Source: an uncultured Verrucomicrobia subdivision 3 bacterium (GTDB lineage: Bacteria; Verrucomicrobiota; Verrucomicrobiia; Limisphaerales; UBA11358). From it: a DNA stretch of 36,588 nt. Below the pieces are notes generated by a model. The model made no database searches and was not told the DNA's origin. It saw only the letters and a program-made list of their open reading frames with translations. The position numbers and the translations under genes are program-made. Below, in pieces: positions 17,271 to 26,100 of the stretch; positions within the stretch are counted from its first letter, which is position 1; each line of letters begins with the position of its first letter. The stretch is from positions 1 to 36,588 of the forward strand of contig CAINLR010000110.1 of NCBI GenBank assembly GCA_903850425.1, in the 5' to 3' direction.

Positions 17271-18512
17271 ATGAAACCTCCGCGCTTCCAAATGCCCGCC
17301 GGCCAGAATTGGAGTTGCCACGGCTGCACGGATTGCTGTCGCGGGCAGTTGCTCATCACCCTTTCGCCCGAAGACAAGCTCCGCCTCGAACAACAGAACT
17401 GGTCACCGGCGGACGGCGTTGATCCGGCGAAGCTGATCGTGGCGGGGCTGAATCAATTCCGGCTCGCGCATCAGGCTGACGGAGCCTGTGTCTTTCTCGA
17501 TGCGACTGGCCGTTGTCGCATTCACGCCAAGTTTGGCGAAGCGGCGAAACCGCTGGCGTGCCGGCTGTATCCGCTGGTCCTGCATCCGGCGGGGCAGGAC
17601 GTGCTCATTGGCCTGCGCTTCAGTTGCCCCTCGGCGGTCGCGAACCAAGGTCGTCCGCTGGCAGAGCAGGGGACGGAAATTAAAACGCTCGCCCGGCTGG
17701 TTCTGCCCGACGATCACCAATCCATCCCGCCGCCGCCCGTGGCTGTCACGCCGGGAATGGACTGGCCGGATTTTTTGCGTTTCACGCGTTGGCTCGATGG
17801 CACGCTCGCCGCCGAAAAGGTCCCGGTGGCGTTGAAACTCTTGCGGGCCATGCACTGGCTGGGCGCGGTTGAACGCGGTTGTCTGGATCAAATCACCGGC
17901 GAAGACGCGGACGAAATCCTGGAGGCGTTGGGGCGTCGCGCGGCGGAAAAACTGCCCGCGCTGCCGGCGGCGGCAGAAAAGCCCAGTGGTTTTGGACGAT
18001 TGTTTCTGCGCCTGCTCGTGCTGGAACATGCCCGCACCGTGACTGTGGCCGATCAGGCTGTGCGCAGCTCGCATCGCTGGAAAATGCTGGCGGCCGCGTG
18101 GCGGCTGGCTCGTTCCAGTGGTCGGACTCCGGCCTTGCGCGCCGGGTTGCAGCGCGTGAAGTTCGCGGACATCGAGAAAAATTTCGGCCCGCTTTCGCCG
18201 GCGGCGGAGGCGTTGTTGACCCGCTATTTCCGCGTGAAAATTCAGAGCCTCCATTTTTGCGGCACGGCTTTCCATGACCGTCCGTTGATCGAAGGCTTCC
18301 GCAATCTGGCGCTGCTGTATCCGATTATCCTCTGGCTGGCCCGCTGGCTGGCGGTGAGCGACGGGCGAGCTGCCTTGAAGGACGCCGATGTGCTGAAAGC
18401 CGTTTCCATAGTGGATTACCAATACAGCTACGCACCTTACCTAAGCTGGCGAACCCGCCTGCTGCACCAGCGCGACGACATCGTCCGTCTCTGCGCGTGG
18501 TATGCGCGGTGA
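17271..18512 (+). CDS. YkgJ-type cysteine-cluster protein
   Basis: The 413-residue protein has an N-terminal cluster SCHGCTDCCRGQ, then CVFLDATGRCRIHAKFG and KPLACRLYPLVL, the pattern of the YkgJ (zinc- or iron-chelating) family. The last conserved Cys is in GLRFSCPSAV. Beyond residue 150 the sequence is helical and specific to long members; no second known domain is visible. The cysteines probably bind a metal or an Fe-S cluster. The biochemical role of the family is not established. Two close-set transcription units flank it, with a terminator before it. Confidence 0.8.
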   Translation: MKPPRFQMPAGQNWSCHGCTDCCRGQLLITLSPEDKLRLEQQNWSPADGVDPAKLIVAGLNQFRLAHQADGACVFLDATGRCRIHAKFGEAAKPLACRLYPLVLHPAGQDVLIGLRFSCPSAVANQGRPLAEQGTEIKTLARLVLPDDHQSIPPPPVAVTPGMDWPDFLRFTRWLDGTLAAEKVPVALKLLRAMHWLGAVERGCLDQITGEDADEILEALGRRAAEKLPALPAAAEKPSGFGRLFLRLLVLEHARTVTVADQAVRSSHRWKMLAAAWRLARSSGRTPALRAGLQRVKFADIEKNFGPLSPAAEALLTRYFRVKIQSLHFCGTAFHDRPLIEGFRNLALLYPIILWLARWLAVSDGRAALKDADVLKAVSIVDYQYSYAPYLSWRTRLLHQRDDIVRLCAWYAR

Positions 18513-18635
18513 AGTGCTTAGTTTCAGTCGTCCCGCTTAAAGATTTTGCCTCCCCCTTATTAGGTATTGTCTGGCTGTGAGGTTCGTTCCAAGCTGTTTG
18601 CGCCATCAATTTGGTTGAATCAGAACATTGGAACT

Positions 18636-19931
18636 ATGTCGTTGTCCGCACCGTCATTTGAATTTTCGCTGGCCGGCCAGAAACTCACCGCGCACACGGG
18701 CATCCTGGAATTGATGGATGATTTGGGGCGCGCCATGACCGTGGCTCCGCACATGCGGATGCTCGGCGGGGGCAATCCTGCTGCCGTGCCGGGTCTGCAA
18801 TCACTCGTGCGCGAGCGGATGGGCGAGTTGATGGCGGATGGCGACGCGTTTGAGCGGATGCTCGTCAGCTATGATCCGCCGCAGGGCAACCCGCGTTTCC
18901 TTCGCGCGCTGGCCGAACTGCTCCAGCGGACTTACGGTTGGAACATCGGCCCGCAAAATCTCGCCGTCACCGGTGGCGGACAAAGTGCTTTTTTCTTCCT
19001 GTTCAATTTGCTCGCCGGGCGCTTTGGCGGCGGCCGTCGGAAAAAAATTCTCCTGCCGCTCGCGCCGGAATACATCGGCTATGCGGATCAAGGATTGGAG
19101 CCGGATTTATTCGTGGCGTGCCGGCCCGTCATCGAATGGCCCCAAGGCCACGACGCAAAGGTTTTCAAATACACGATTGATTTCGCGGCGGTGGAACGGG
19201 CGCTGGTGCGCGGCGACATCGGAGCCATCGCGGCCTCGCGTCCGACCAATCCGACGGGCAACGTAGTGACCGACGCCGAAGTCGCACGTCTTTCCGCGCT
19301 CGCCCTCGCCCACGGCATCCCGCTGATTCTCGACAACGCCTACGGCACCCCGTTTCCCGACGTGATGTTCGTGCCGGCCAAGCCGTTCTGGGCACCGCAC
19401 GTCATCCTCACCTTGAGTCTGTCCAAACTCGGACTGCCGGGCACGCGGACCGGCATCGTCATCGCGCCGGAAAAAATCGCCTCAGCCATCGCTTCGCTCA
19501 CGGCGGTGGTCGGGCTGGCCAACAATAACATCGGCCAGCAAATCGTTTTGCCGTGGATCGAGAACGGAAAAATTCTGGAGCTCGGCCCGAAAATCCTCCG
19601 CCCGTTCTACGCGGAGAAGGCCGCCGCCGCCGCCCGCTGGGCGCGGGAATATTTTGACCCGGCGGGTTTGGACTGGGCGCTGCACGCGACCGAAGGCGCG
19701 TTTTTCCACTGGCTCTGGCTGAAGCATCTCCGCATCCCCACGCGCGAACTTTACGCGCGGCTCAAGGCGCGAAACGTGTTGACCGTGCCCGGCGAATATT
19801 TCTTTTTCGGCTTGGAAGAAGAGTGGTCGCACCAGCACGAATGTCTGCGCATGAATTTTTCCCGCGAGCCGGAGGTCGTCCGCGAAGGTTATCGCCTTAT
19901 CGCCGAGGAAGCGGCGAAGGCGTCTGCTTGA
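18636..19931 (+). CDS. avtA: Valine-pyruvate aminotransferase (AvtA-like, PLP)
   Basis: The 431-residue product resembles AvtA over its full length: FSLAGQKLTAHTGILELMDDL, MLGGGNPA, YDPPQGNPRFLRALAELL, GGGQSAFFFLFNLLAGR, LPLAPEYIGYAD, SRPTNPTGNVVTD, DNAYGTPFPD and LSLSKLGLPGTRTG. Lys264 in the last motif should carry pyridoxal phosphate. E. coli AvtA exchanges amino groups between valine (or alpha-aminobutyrate) and pyruvate/alanine in the cytoplasm. The frame extends upstream to 18567, but ATG 18636 gives the normal family N-terminus. hdc starts eight bases after its stop, so they are co-transcribed. Confidence 0.92.
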   Translation: MSLSAPSFEFSLAGQKLTAHTGILELMDDLGRAMTVAPHMRMLGGGNPAAVPGLQSLVRERMGELMADGDAFERMLVSYDPPQGNPRFLRALAELLQRTYGWNIGPQNLAVTGGGQSAFFFLFNLLAGRFGGGRRKKILLPLAPEYIGYADQGLEPDLFVACRPVIEWPQGHDAKVFKYTIDFAAVERALVRGDIGAIAASRPTNPTGNVVTDAEVARLSALALAHGIPLILDNAYGTPFPDVMFVPAKPFWAPHVILTLSLSKLGLPGTRTGIVIAPEKIASAIASLTAVVGLANNNIGQQIVLPWIENGKILELGPKILRPFYAEKAAAAARWAREYFDPAGLDWALHATEGAFFHWLWLKHLRIPTRELYARLKARNVLTVPGEYFFFGLEEEWSHQHECLRMNFSREPEVVREGYRLIAEEAAKASA

Positions 19932-19939
19932 AGTGATTT

Positions 19940-21124
19940 ATGAATCCGCTTCCGCCAAAGCATTTGCTCGCCGGCATCCCGCCCATGCCGGCGCTGCCGG
20001 CGGCGGCGGCCGCGCGACTGACGGGTTTTCTCACGGAGATGGAAGCGCAATCGGCGAGCCTGATCGGCTATCCGTGCAGCCAGGATTTTGATTATTCGGA
20101 ATTCGCCCCGTTGCTGCGCTTTTCCTTAAACAATGTCGGAGACCCGTTTGCTGAATCCAACTATCGCGAGAACACGTTCGCCTTCGAGCGCGAAGTCATC
20201 GCGTTTTTTCAAAAGCACCTGCGCGCTCCCGTCGGTGAGACGTGGGGCTATACGACGGCGGGCGGCACGGAGGGAAATCTTTACGGCCTCTATCTGGCGC
20301 GCGAACTCTATCCGGACGGCGTCGTGTATTACTCGGAGCACACGCATTACTCGGCGGCGAAAATTGTTCGCGTGCTGGGCGCGCGCAGCATCATGATCCG
20401 GGGGCGCGCGGATGGTGAAATTGATTACGACGACTTGCGGGAGACGCTCAAGATTCACCGCGATGTTCCGCCCATCATGCTCGCGAACATCGGCACCACG
20501 ATGCACGGCGCGGTGGATGACCTCAAAAAAATCCACGCCCTGTTGAAGGAACTGGCCATCGCGCGTTTTTACATCCACGCCGATGCCGCGCTTTCGGGCA
20601 TGATCCTGCCGTGGGTGGACGATCCCCAGCCCTTTGGATTTGACGCCGGGATAGATTCCATTTCGGTTTCCGGCCACAAGCTCATCGGCTCGCCCATGCC
20701 GTGCGGTGTGGCGCTGGCGCGGCGGAGTCATGTGGATCGCGTGGCGCGCAGCGTCGAGTATGTCGGCTGCATGGATACGACCATCGCCGGGAGCCGGAAT
20801 GCATTCAGCCCGCTGATTCTCTGGAGCGCGATCCAGCGGCGCGGCGAGGCGGGATTCCGGCAGCGTGTCGCGGACTGTTTGGCGGTGGCGGATTACGCGA
20901 TTGCCAAATTCAAGGAGGCTGGCATCCGTGCCTGGCGGCACCGCAATGCCAACACCGTGGTGATTCCGCGTCCCGGGCCGGCAGCCCTCAAGCGCTGGCA
21001 GATTGCGCCGAGCCACGACATCGCCCACATCATCACCATGCCCCACGTCACCCGCGCCATGATTGACGCCGTGGTGGCGGACGTGGCCCAATCACTTAAC
21101 CAACCGAAGGAGGCAAGCCGATGA
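19940..21124 (+). CDS. hdc: PLP-dependent histidine decarboxylase
   Basis: The 394-residue enzyme closely follows the Gram-negative histidine decarboxylase pattern: YPCSQDFDYSEFAPLLRFSLNN, GYTTAGGTEGNLYGLYLARELYPDG, YSEHTHYSAAKIVR, DGEIDYDDL, ANIGTTMHGAVDD, HADAALSGMILPWVDD and DSISVSGHKLIGSPMPCGV, with the PLP lysine at Lys247. TTIAGSRNA and the final AHIITMPHVT also match. It should convert L-histidine to histamine and CO2 in the cytoplasm. A related activity on another aromatic amino acid is possible but less likely given the level of match. The 30-residue N-terminal extension is Pro/Ala-rich. It follows avtA closely and precedes an ACT-domain gene. Confidence 0.92.
   Translation: MNPLPPKHLLAGIPPMPALPAAAAARLTGFLTEMEAQSASLIGYPCSQDFDYSEFAPLLRFSLNNVGDPFAESNYRENTFAFEREVIAFFQKHLRAPVGETWGYTTAGGTEGNLYGLYLARELYPDGVVYYSEHTHYSAAKIVRVLGARSIMIRGRADGEIDYDDLRETLKIHRDVPPIMLANIGTTMHGAVDDLKKIHALLKELAIARFYIHADAALSGMILPWVDDPQPFGFDAGIDSISVSGHKLIGSPMPCGVALARRSHVDRVARSVEYVGCMDTTIAGSRNAFSPLILWSAIQRRGEAGFRQRVADCLAVADYAIAKFKEAGIRAWRHRNANTVVIPRPGPAALKRWQIAPSHDIAHIITMPHVTRAMIDAVVADVAQSLNQPKEASR
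21107..21123 (+). promoter_or_regulatory. Strong Shine-Dalgarno and ATG now overlapping the hdc stop
   Basis: AAGGAGG at 21107-21113 stands seven bases before an ATG at 21121 that overlaps the hdc stop (ATGA). This is the best ribosome-binding site seen in the window, yet the frame it opens reads straight into the ATTCAAC repeat and stops at 21198 (25 codons). The next real gene, the ACT protein, starts 117 bases later without such a site. Confidence 0.6.
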
Positions 21125-21222
21125 ACATTCAACATTCAACATTCAACATTCAACCTCCAACATCCACTGAACGCACGACGGCAAAGTCCATTGGACGTTG
21201 AATGTTGAATGTTCAATGTTTT
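21124..21222. repeat. Imperfect inverted repeat, AACATTC family, between hdc and the ACT gene
   Basis: Four AACATTC heptamers run from 21124 to about 21154, and the reverse-complementary arm gttgaatgttgaatgttcaatgtt lies at 21197-21220. The arms flank about 40 bases. A related element occurs at 36100-36195. It occupies the whole gap between the two genes. Confidence 0.8.
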
Positions 21223-21240
21223 CCATTGCATCGAAAAGCC

Positions 21241-21633
21241 ATGAAACAAATCACCATCATCACTCCCGCAGACCGCCCCGGAACCGTCGCCGACATCGCG
21301 GAGCGCCTGGGCGCACGTGGCGTGAATATCCTGGAGATGAACGCCAGCGACGATCATGTTCACGGCGTCATTTTTCTGGAGGCGGAACCTTACGACGAAG
21401 CCCTGCGCGTGCTGGCCGACGCGGGTTACCACGCCATCAGCGAGGATTTGATCGCCATCCGCATCAAGGACGAGCCGGGCGCGCTGGCAAAGGTTTCGGC
21501 GCGTTTTCGCGAGCCGCAAATCAACATCCACTCCATGCGCTTCGTGCGGCGGGACGGCGGCTGGGCCACGGTCATCCTCTCGACCAACGACAACGCCCGC
21601 GCCCGGACGCTGCTCGCCGACTGCTTGGTTTAA
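21241..21633 (+). CDS. Protein of two tandem ACT domains
   Basis: The 130-residue product is two ACT-like units with little else. The first (about 1-65) begins QITIITPADRPGTVADIAERLGARGVNILEMNAS. The second (about 70-130) begins LIAIRIKDEPGALAKVSARFREPQINIHSMRFV. ACT domains bind amino acids as regulatory ligands. A free-standing double-ACT protein next to avtA and hdc may sense histidine, valine or another amino acid; this is inferred from position. ATG 21241 is chosen because the upstream 13 residues of the open frame come from the repeat. The fucosidase gene starts 15 bases after its stop. Confidence 0.85.
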   Translation: MKQITIITPADRPGTVADIAERLGARGVNILEMNASDDHVHGVIFLEAEPYDEALRVLADAGYHAISEDLIAIRIKDEPGALAKVSARFREPQINIHSMRFVRRDGGWATVILSTNDNARARTLLADCLV

Positions 21634-21648
21634 AATATTTTCCGCACC

Positions 21649-23112
21649 ATGAAAATCCTCCCGCTCATCGCCACCAGCTTGATCCTCGCCGCCGCTCGCA
21701 GCCCGGCAGTTGCGCCACCGCTGCAATTCGGGCCGGTGCCGACGGCACGCCAGCTCGCGTGGCATGAAATGGAATTTTACGGCTTCGTGCATTTCACGGT
21801 AAACACGTTCACCGACAAGGAATGGGGCTACGGCGACGAAGCGGAATCGGTTTTCAACCCCACGGATTTCAGCGCGAAGCAGATTGTGCAAGCCGCGAAA
21901 GTGGCCGGCATGAAGGGACTAATTGTGACCGCCAAACATCACGACGGCTTCTGTCTCTGGCCGTCTCAGTTCACCGAACATTCGGTGAAAAATTCGCCCT
22001 GGAAAAACGGCCACGGCGACGTGGTGCGGGAAATATCGGATGCCTGCCGCCAGGCTGGGCTGAAATTCGGCGTCTATCTTTCGCCGTGGGACCGTAACAG
22101 CGCCGTCTATGGCCGGCCGGAATACATCGCCTATTATCGCAATCAACTGCGAGAACTGCTGACGAACTATGGCCCGATTTCCGAGGTGTGGTTTGATGGC
22201 GCGAACGGCGGCGACGGCTTCTATGCTGGCGCGCGGGAAAAACGGAACATTGACCGGAAGACCTACTACGACTGGCCGAACACCTGGTCCATCGTCCGCG
22301 AATTGCAGCCGGGCGCGATGATGTTCAGCGACGGCGGGCCGGATGTTCGCTGGGTCGGTAACGAGCGCGGAACCGCCGGCGATCCATGCTGGGCCACGCT
22401 CAACCGCGCGGATTTTGCTCCGGGGCAAGCTGACGAACAGCGTTTAAACCGCGGCGACCGTCCCGGCACCGACTGGCTTCCCGCCGAATGCGATGTCTCC
22501 ATCCGCCCCGGCTGGTTTTATCACGCCAAGGAAGATGCCAAGGTGAAGACGCCGGAACAACTGGTGGATCTCTATTTCAAATCCGTTGGTCGAGGCGCGT
22601 CATTTTTGCTGAACCTGCCGCCGGATCGGCGCGGACGAATTGCGGACGAGGACGTGAAATCGCTCGCTGAATTCCGCCGACGTCTCGACGCAATTTTCTC
22701 AAGGAATCTCGCCGCCGGCGCCCGGGTCACCGCCAGTAATGTGCGCGGCCAAGACCAGCAATTCGCCGCGAAGAATGTCCTTGCCGGCAACGGCAAAAGA
22801 TACTGGAGCACCGATGACGACGTGAAAACGCCGGAACTGGTTTTGGATTTGGGTAAGCCGAAGACATTCAACATCGTCAGCCTCCGCGAATTTCTGCCGC
22901 TCGGCCAGCGCGTGGAAGCCTTCGCGCTCGACCAATGGAAAGACGGCCAATGGGTTCAATTCGCCGCCGGCCCGAGCATCGGCAGTCATCGTTTGATTCG
23001 CGGCGAGTTCGTCACCACGAGCAAAGTCCGTTTGCGCATCACCCAGTCGCCCGTCTGCCCCGCGCTCACCGAAGTCGGCTTGTTCACCGAGTCGCCAACG
23101 CAACATGAATAA
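21649..23112 (+). CDS. GH29 alpha-L-fucosidase with F5/8-type C-terminal domain
   Basis: The 487-residue secreted protein has a signal peptide (LIATSLILAAARSPAVA) and the GH29 barrel: WHEMEFYGFVHFTVNTF, GLIVTAKHHDGFCLWPS, GVYLSPWDRN and EVWFDGANGGDG with the nucleophile Asp183. ASFLLNLPPDRRGRI marks the end of the barrel. About 345-480 is a discoidin-like carbohydrate-binding unit (ASNVRGQDQQFAAKNVL, YWSTDDDVKTPELVLDLGKP, VRLRIT). GH29 enzymes release terminal alpha-L-fucose with retention. It is unusual that it lies inside a run of amino-acid metabolism genes, 15 bases after the ACT gene and 10 bases before putA. Confidence 0.93.
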   Translation: MKILPLIATSLILAAARSPAVAPPLQFGPVPTARQLAWHEMEFYGFVHFTVNTFTDKEWGYGDEAESVFNPTDFSAKQIVQAAKVAGMKGLIVTAKHHDGFCLWPSQFTEHSVKNSPWKNGHGDVVREISDACRQAGLKFGVYLSPWDRNSAVYGRPEYIAYYRNQLRELLTNYGPISEVWFDGANGGDGFYAGAREKRNIDRKTYYDWPNTWSIVRELQPGAMMFSDGGPDVRWVGNERGTAGDPCWATLNRADFAPGQADEQRLNRGDRPGTDWLPAECDVSIRPGWFYHAKEDAKVKTPEQLVDLYFKSVGRGASFLLNLPPDRRGRIADEDVKSLAEFRRRLDAIFSRNLAAGARVTASNVRGQDQQFAAKNVLAGNGKRYWSTDDDVKTPELVLDLGKPKTFNIVSLREFLPLGQRVEAFALDQWKDGQWVQFAAGPSIGSHRLIRGEFVTTSKVRLRITQSPVCPALTEVGLFTESPTQHE

Positions 23113-23122
23113 CTGACCGAAA

Positions 23123-26100
23123 ATGAAAGCCAGCCTGCTTGATCAATTGTTAAACAGTTTCCAACCGGATCCCAAATCAAAACCCGCGCCAGCCGTGCAG
23201 AAGGCGCTGTTCCTCGCGCGCCGCTTGCAGGAGCGCGCCACCGAGTTGCAGACCGCGCCGGAAAAACGCCAGCAGGCCGAGCTGGATCGGATGCTCCAGA
23301 CGCCGTCGGACAAGGCCACGCTCGCGCAGATGACCGACCAGGCGTTCCGCACGAACGATCCTGCGCGCGCCGTCGAGCACCTCACCCACATCCTCGACGT
23401 GCAGGGTGTGCCGCGCTTTTTTGGGCCGATGGATCGGACCCTGATGAAGGGTTTTCAATCTTTTGGCAGCTATCTGCCCGGCGTCGCGCTGCCGCTCGTC
23501 AAGGAGCACATGCAGAAGGAGACGGCCAACGTCATTCTGCCCGGTGAAAAGGAACTGCTCGTCCGGCATCTTTCCGATCGCACGCAGGAAGGCGTGCGCA
23601 TGAATGTGAATTTTCTCGGTGAAACCATTTTGAGCGAGGCGGAGGCGGAGAAGCGTTTGCAGCAATATCTGCAAGGGCTGCAGTGGCCAGAGACGGAAGT
23701 GGTCTCGATCAAGATCTCCACGCTCTACTCGCAAATTTCCGCACTGGCGCGCGAGCACACGGTGGCTGTCCTGTGCGACCGACTGGAACGATTATTTCTC
23801 ACGGCGGACCGTGCGCGGTTCACGCGGCCCGGCGGCGAAGCCGTGCCGAAGTTCGTCTATCTCGACATGGAGGAATATCGCGACAAGGAACTCACGGCCG
23901 AGGCTTTCATGCGCACGCTGGATCGCACCGGGCTCACGCATGTCCAAGCGGGCATTGCGTTGCAGGCCTACATTCCCGACTCGTTTGAAACGCTGCTGCA
24001 AATCCAAAACTGGGCGCGCGAGCGTGTCGCCGCCGGCGGTGGCCGCATTACGATCCGCCTCGTCAAAGGCGCGAACATGGAGAGCGAACGCGCCGAGTCC
24101 TCGGTGCGCGGCTGGCCACAGGCACCCTATCAAACCAAACTGGAAACCGACGCAAACTACAAGCGCATGGTGCATGAGCTATTGAAGCCGGAAAATCTCG
24201 CGGCCATGAATGCCGGCATTGCGTCGCATAATTTGTTCGACCTGGCCTACGCGCTGGTGCTCACGCAGGCAGGCAATGCCCTCGACCGCGTGCAGTTCGA
24301 GATGCTCGAAGGCATGGCCAACAATCAGCGCCGCGCGCTGTTTGAAATGTCGCGCAACCTGCTGCTCTACGCGCCCGCCTGTAAAAAAGAAAATTTCATC
24401 AACGCCATCGGCTATCTCATCCGCCGCCTCGACGAAAACACCGGGCCGGAAAATTTTCTCCGTCACGCCTTCAAGATCAAGGTCGGCACGCCGGAATGGC
24501 AGAAACTGGAACAGGGCTTTCTCGCGTCATTCGACGCCGTGGCGGCCACCAGCACCACGCCGAGGCGAAATCAAAATCGCCAACTGCCGCCGGCAAAAGT
24601 GAATGCGGTGGCGCGCGGTTGGCAGCACTTGGAGAGTGAACCGGACACGGATTTTGCGCTGCCGCAAAACGGCGAATGGGCGCAGCAGATCATCGCCAAG
24701 TGGCAGCCGCTCTGCGGCGCGAAGGCTACGCCGATTCCGCTGGTGATAGGCGGCGAGGAGATTTTTAGTGGCACAGGCGTCCCGCCTGTGAGTGCAGACG
24801 AACTGGCAACATACGAGCAGGATGCCCGCGCCACTAGGGACTGTCTTGATCCGTCGCGCCCCGGCGTGGTGGTTGGCAAGTATCGGCAGGCCAATGAAAG
24901 CGACGTGATTCGCGCCGTGGAAATCGCGGCCGCCGATTCTGACGGCTGGCGCCAACTTTCCCCGGCGGCGCGTTCGGAAATTTTGGGCAAGGTCGCGCAG
25001 GAACTGCGCGTGGCGCGTGGCGATCTGATGGGTGCCGCGCTCGCCGACGGCGGCAAGACGCTGCCGGAATCCGACCCCGAAGTTTCCGAGGCGATTGACT
25101 TTCTGGAATTTTACCGCGACACCGCGCGCTGGTGGCATGAAATGCCGACCCTCAAGGCACGTGGCAAAGGCGTGGTTGTCGTCGTATCGCCGTGGAATTT
25201 TCCCATCGCCATTCCATGTGGCGGTGTTGCCGCTGCGCTCGCCGCAGGCAACACCGTGATCCTCAAACCCGCGTCTGACACCGTGCTGGTCGCCTGGGAA
25301 TTTTGCAAATGTTTCTGGCGCGCGGGCGTCTCCAAAAATGTTTTGCAGTTCGTTCCCTGTGCCGGCGGCAAGGAAGGTCGCAAGCTCATCAACCATCCGC
25401 TGGTTAGTTCGGTCATTCTTACAGGCGGCACAGAAACCGCGCTCACCATGCTGCGCGACAATCCACGCCTGAATCTCTTTGCCGAAACCGGCGGCAAAGA
25501 CGCGACGATTGTCACCGCCGTGTCCGACCGCGATCAGGCCATCAAACACATTTTGCATTCGGCGTTCAGCCACGCGGGCCAGAAGTGTTCCGCCACGTCG
25601 TTGCTGTTGTTGCAGGACGAAGTCTATGACGACCCGGCCTTCCGGCGCGGTTTGTGCGAAGCCGTGCAGAGCATGAAGGTCGGCTCCGCCTGGGAGCTCG
25701 ACACGAAAATGGGGCCGCTCATCCGTCCGCCCGGTGGCGACCTGGAAACGGCGCTGAAAGTTCTGGAGCCGGGCGAGGAATGGGCTTTGATGCCGCAACC
25801 GATCGAAGGCAATCCGTGCCTCTGGACGCCAGGCATCAAATACGGCGTGCGTCCCGGCAGCTTCACACACCTGACGGAATTTTTCGGTCCCGTGCTGGCC
25901 GTGATGCGTTTCACCACTTTGCGCGAAGCCGTCGCACTGGTGAATCAAACCGGCTTCGGTCTGACCAGCGGACTCGAAAGTCTCGACGAACGGGAGTGGG
26001 ATTACTGGAAGCAGAACATCCACGCGGGAAATCTCTACATCAACCGCGTGACCACCGGCGCGATTGTCTTGCGCCAGCCGTTCGGCGGCATGGGCAAGTC

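Noticed and set aside
21124-21160. AACATTC heptamer run as a possible CRISPR array
   Set aside because: Units are seven bases with no spacers, no cas gene is present, and the run is one arm of an inverted repeat.
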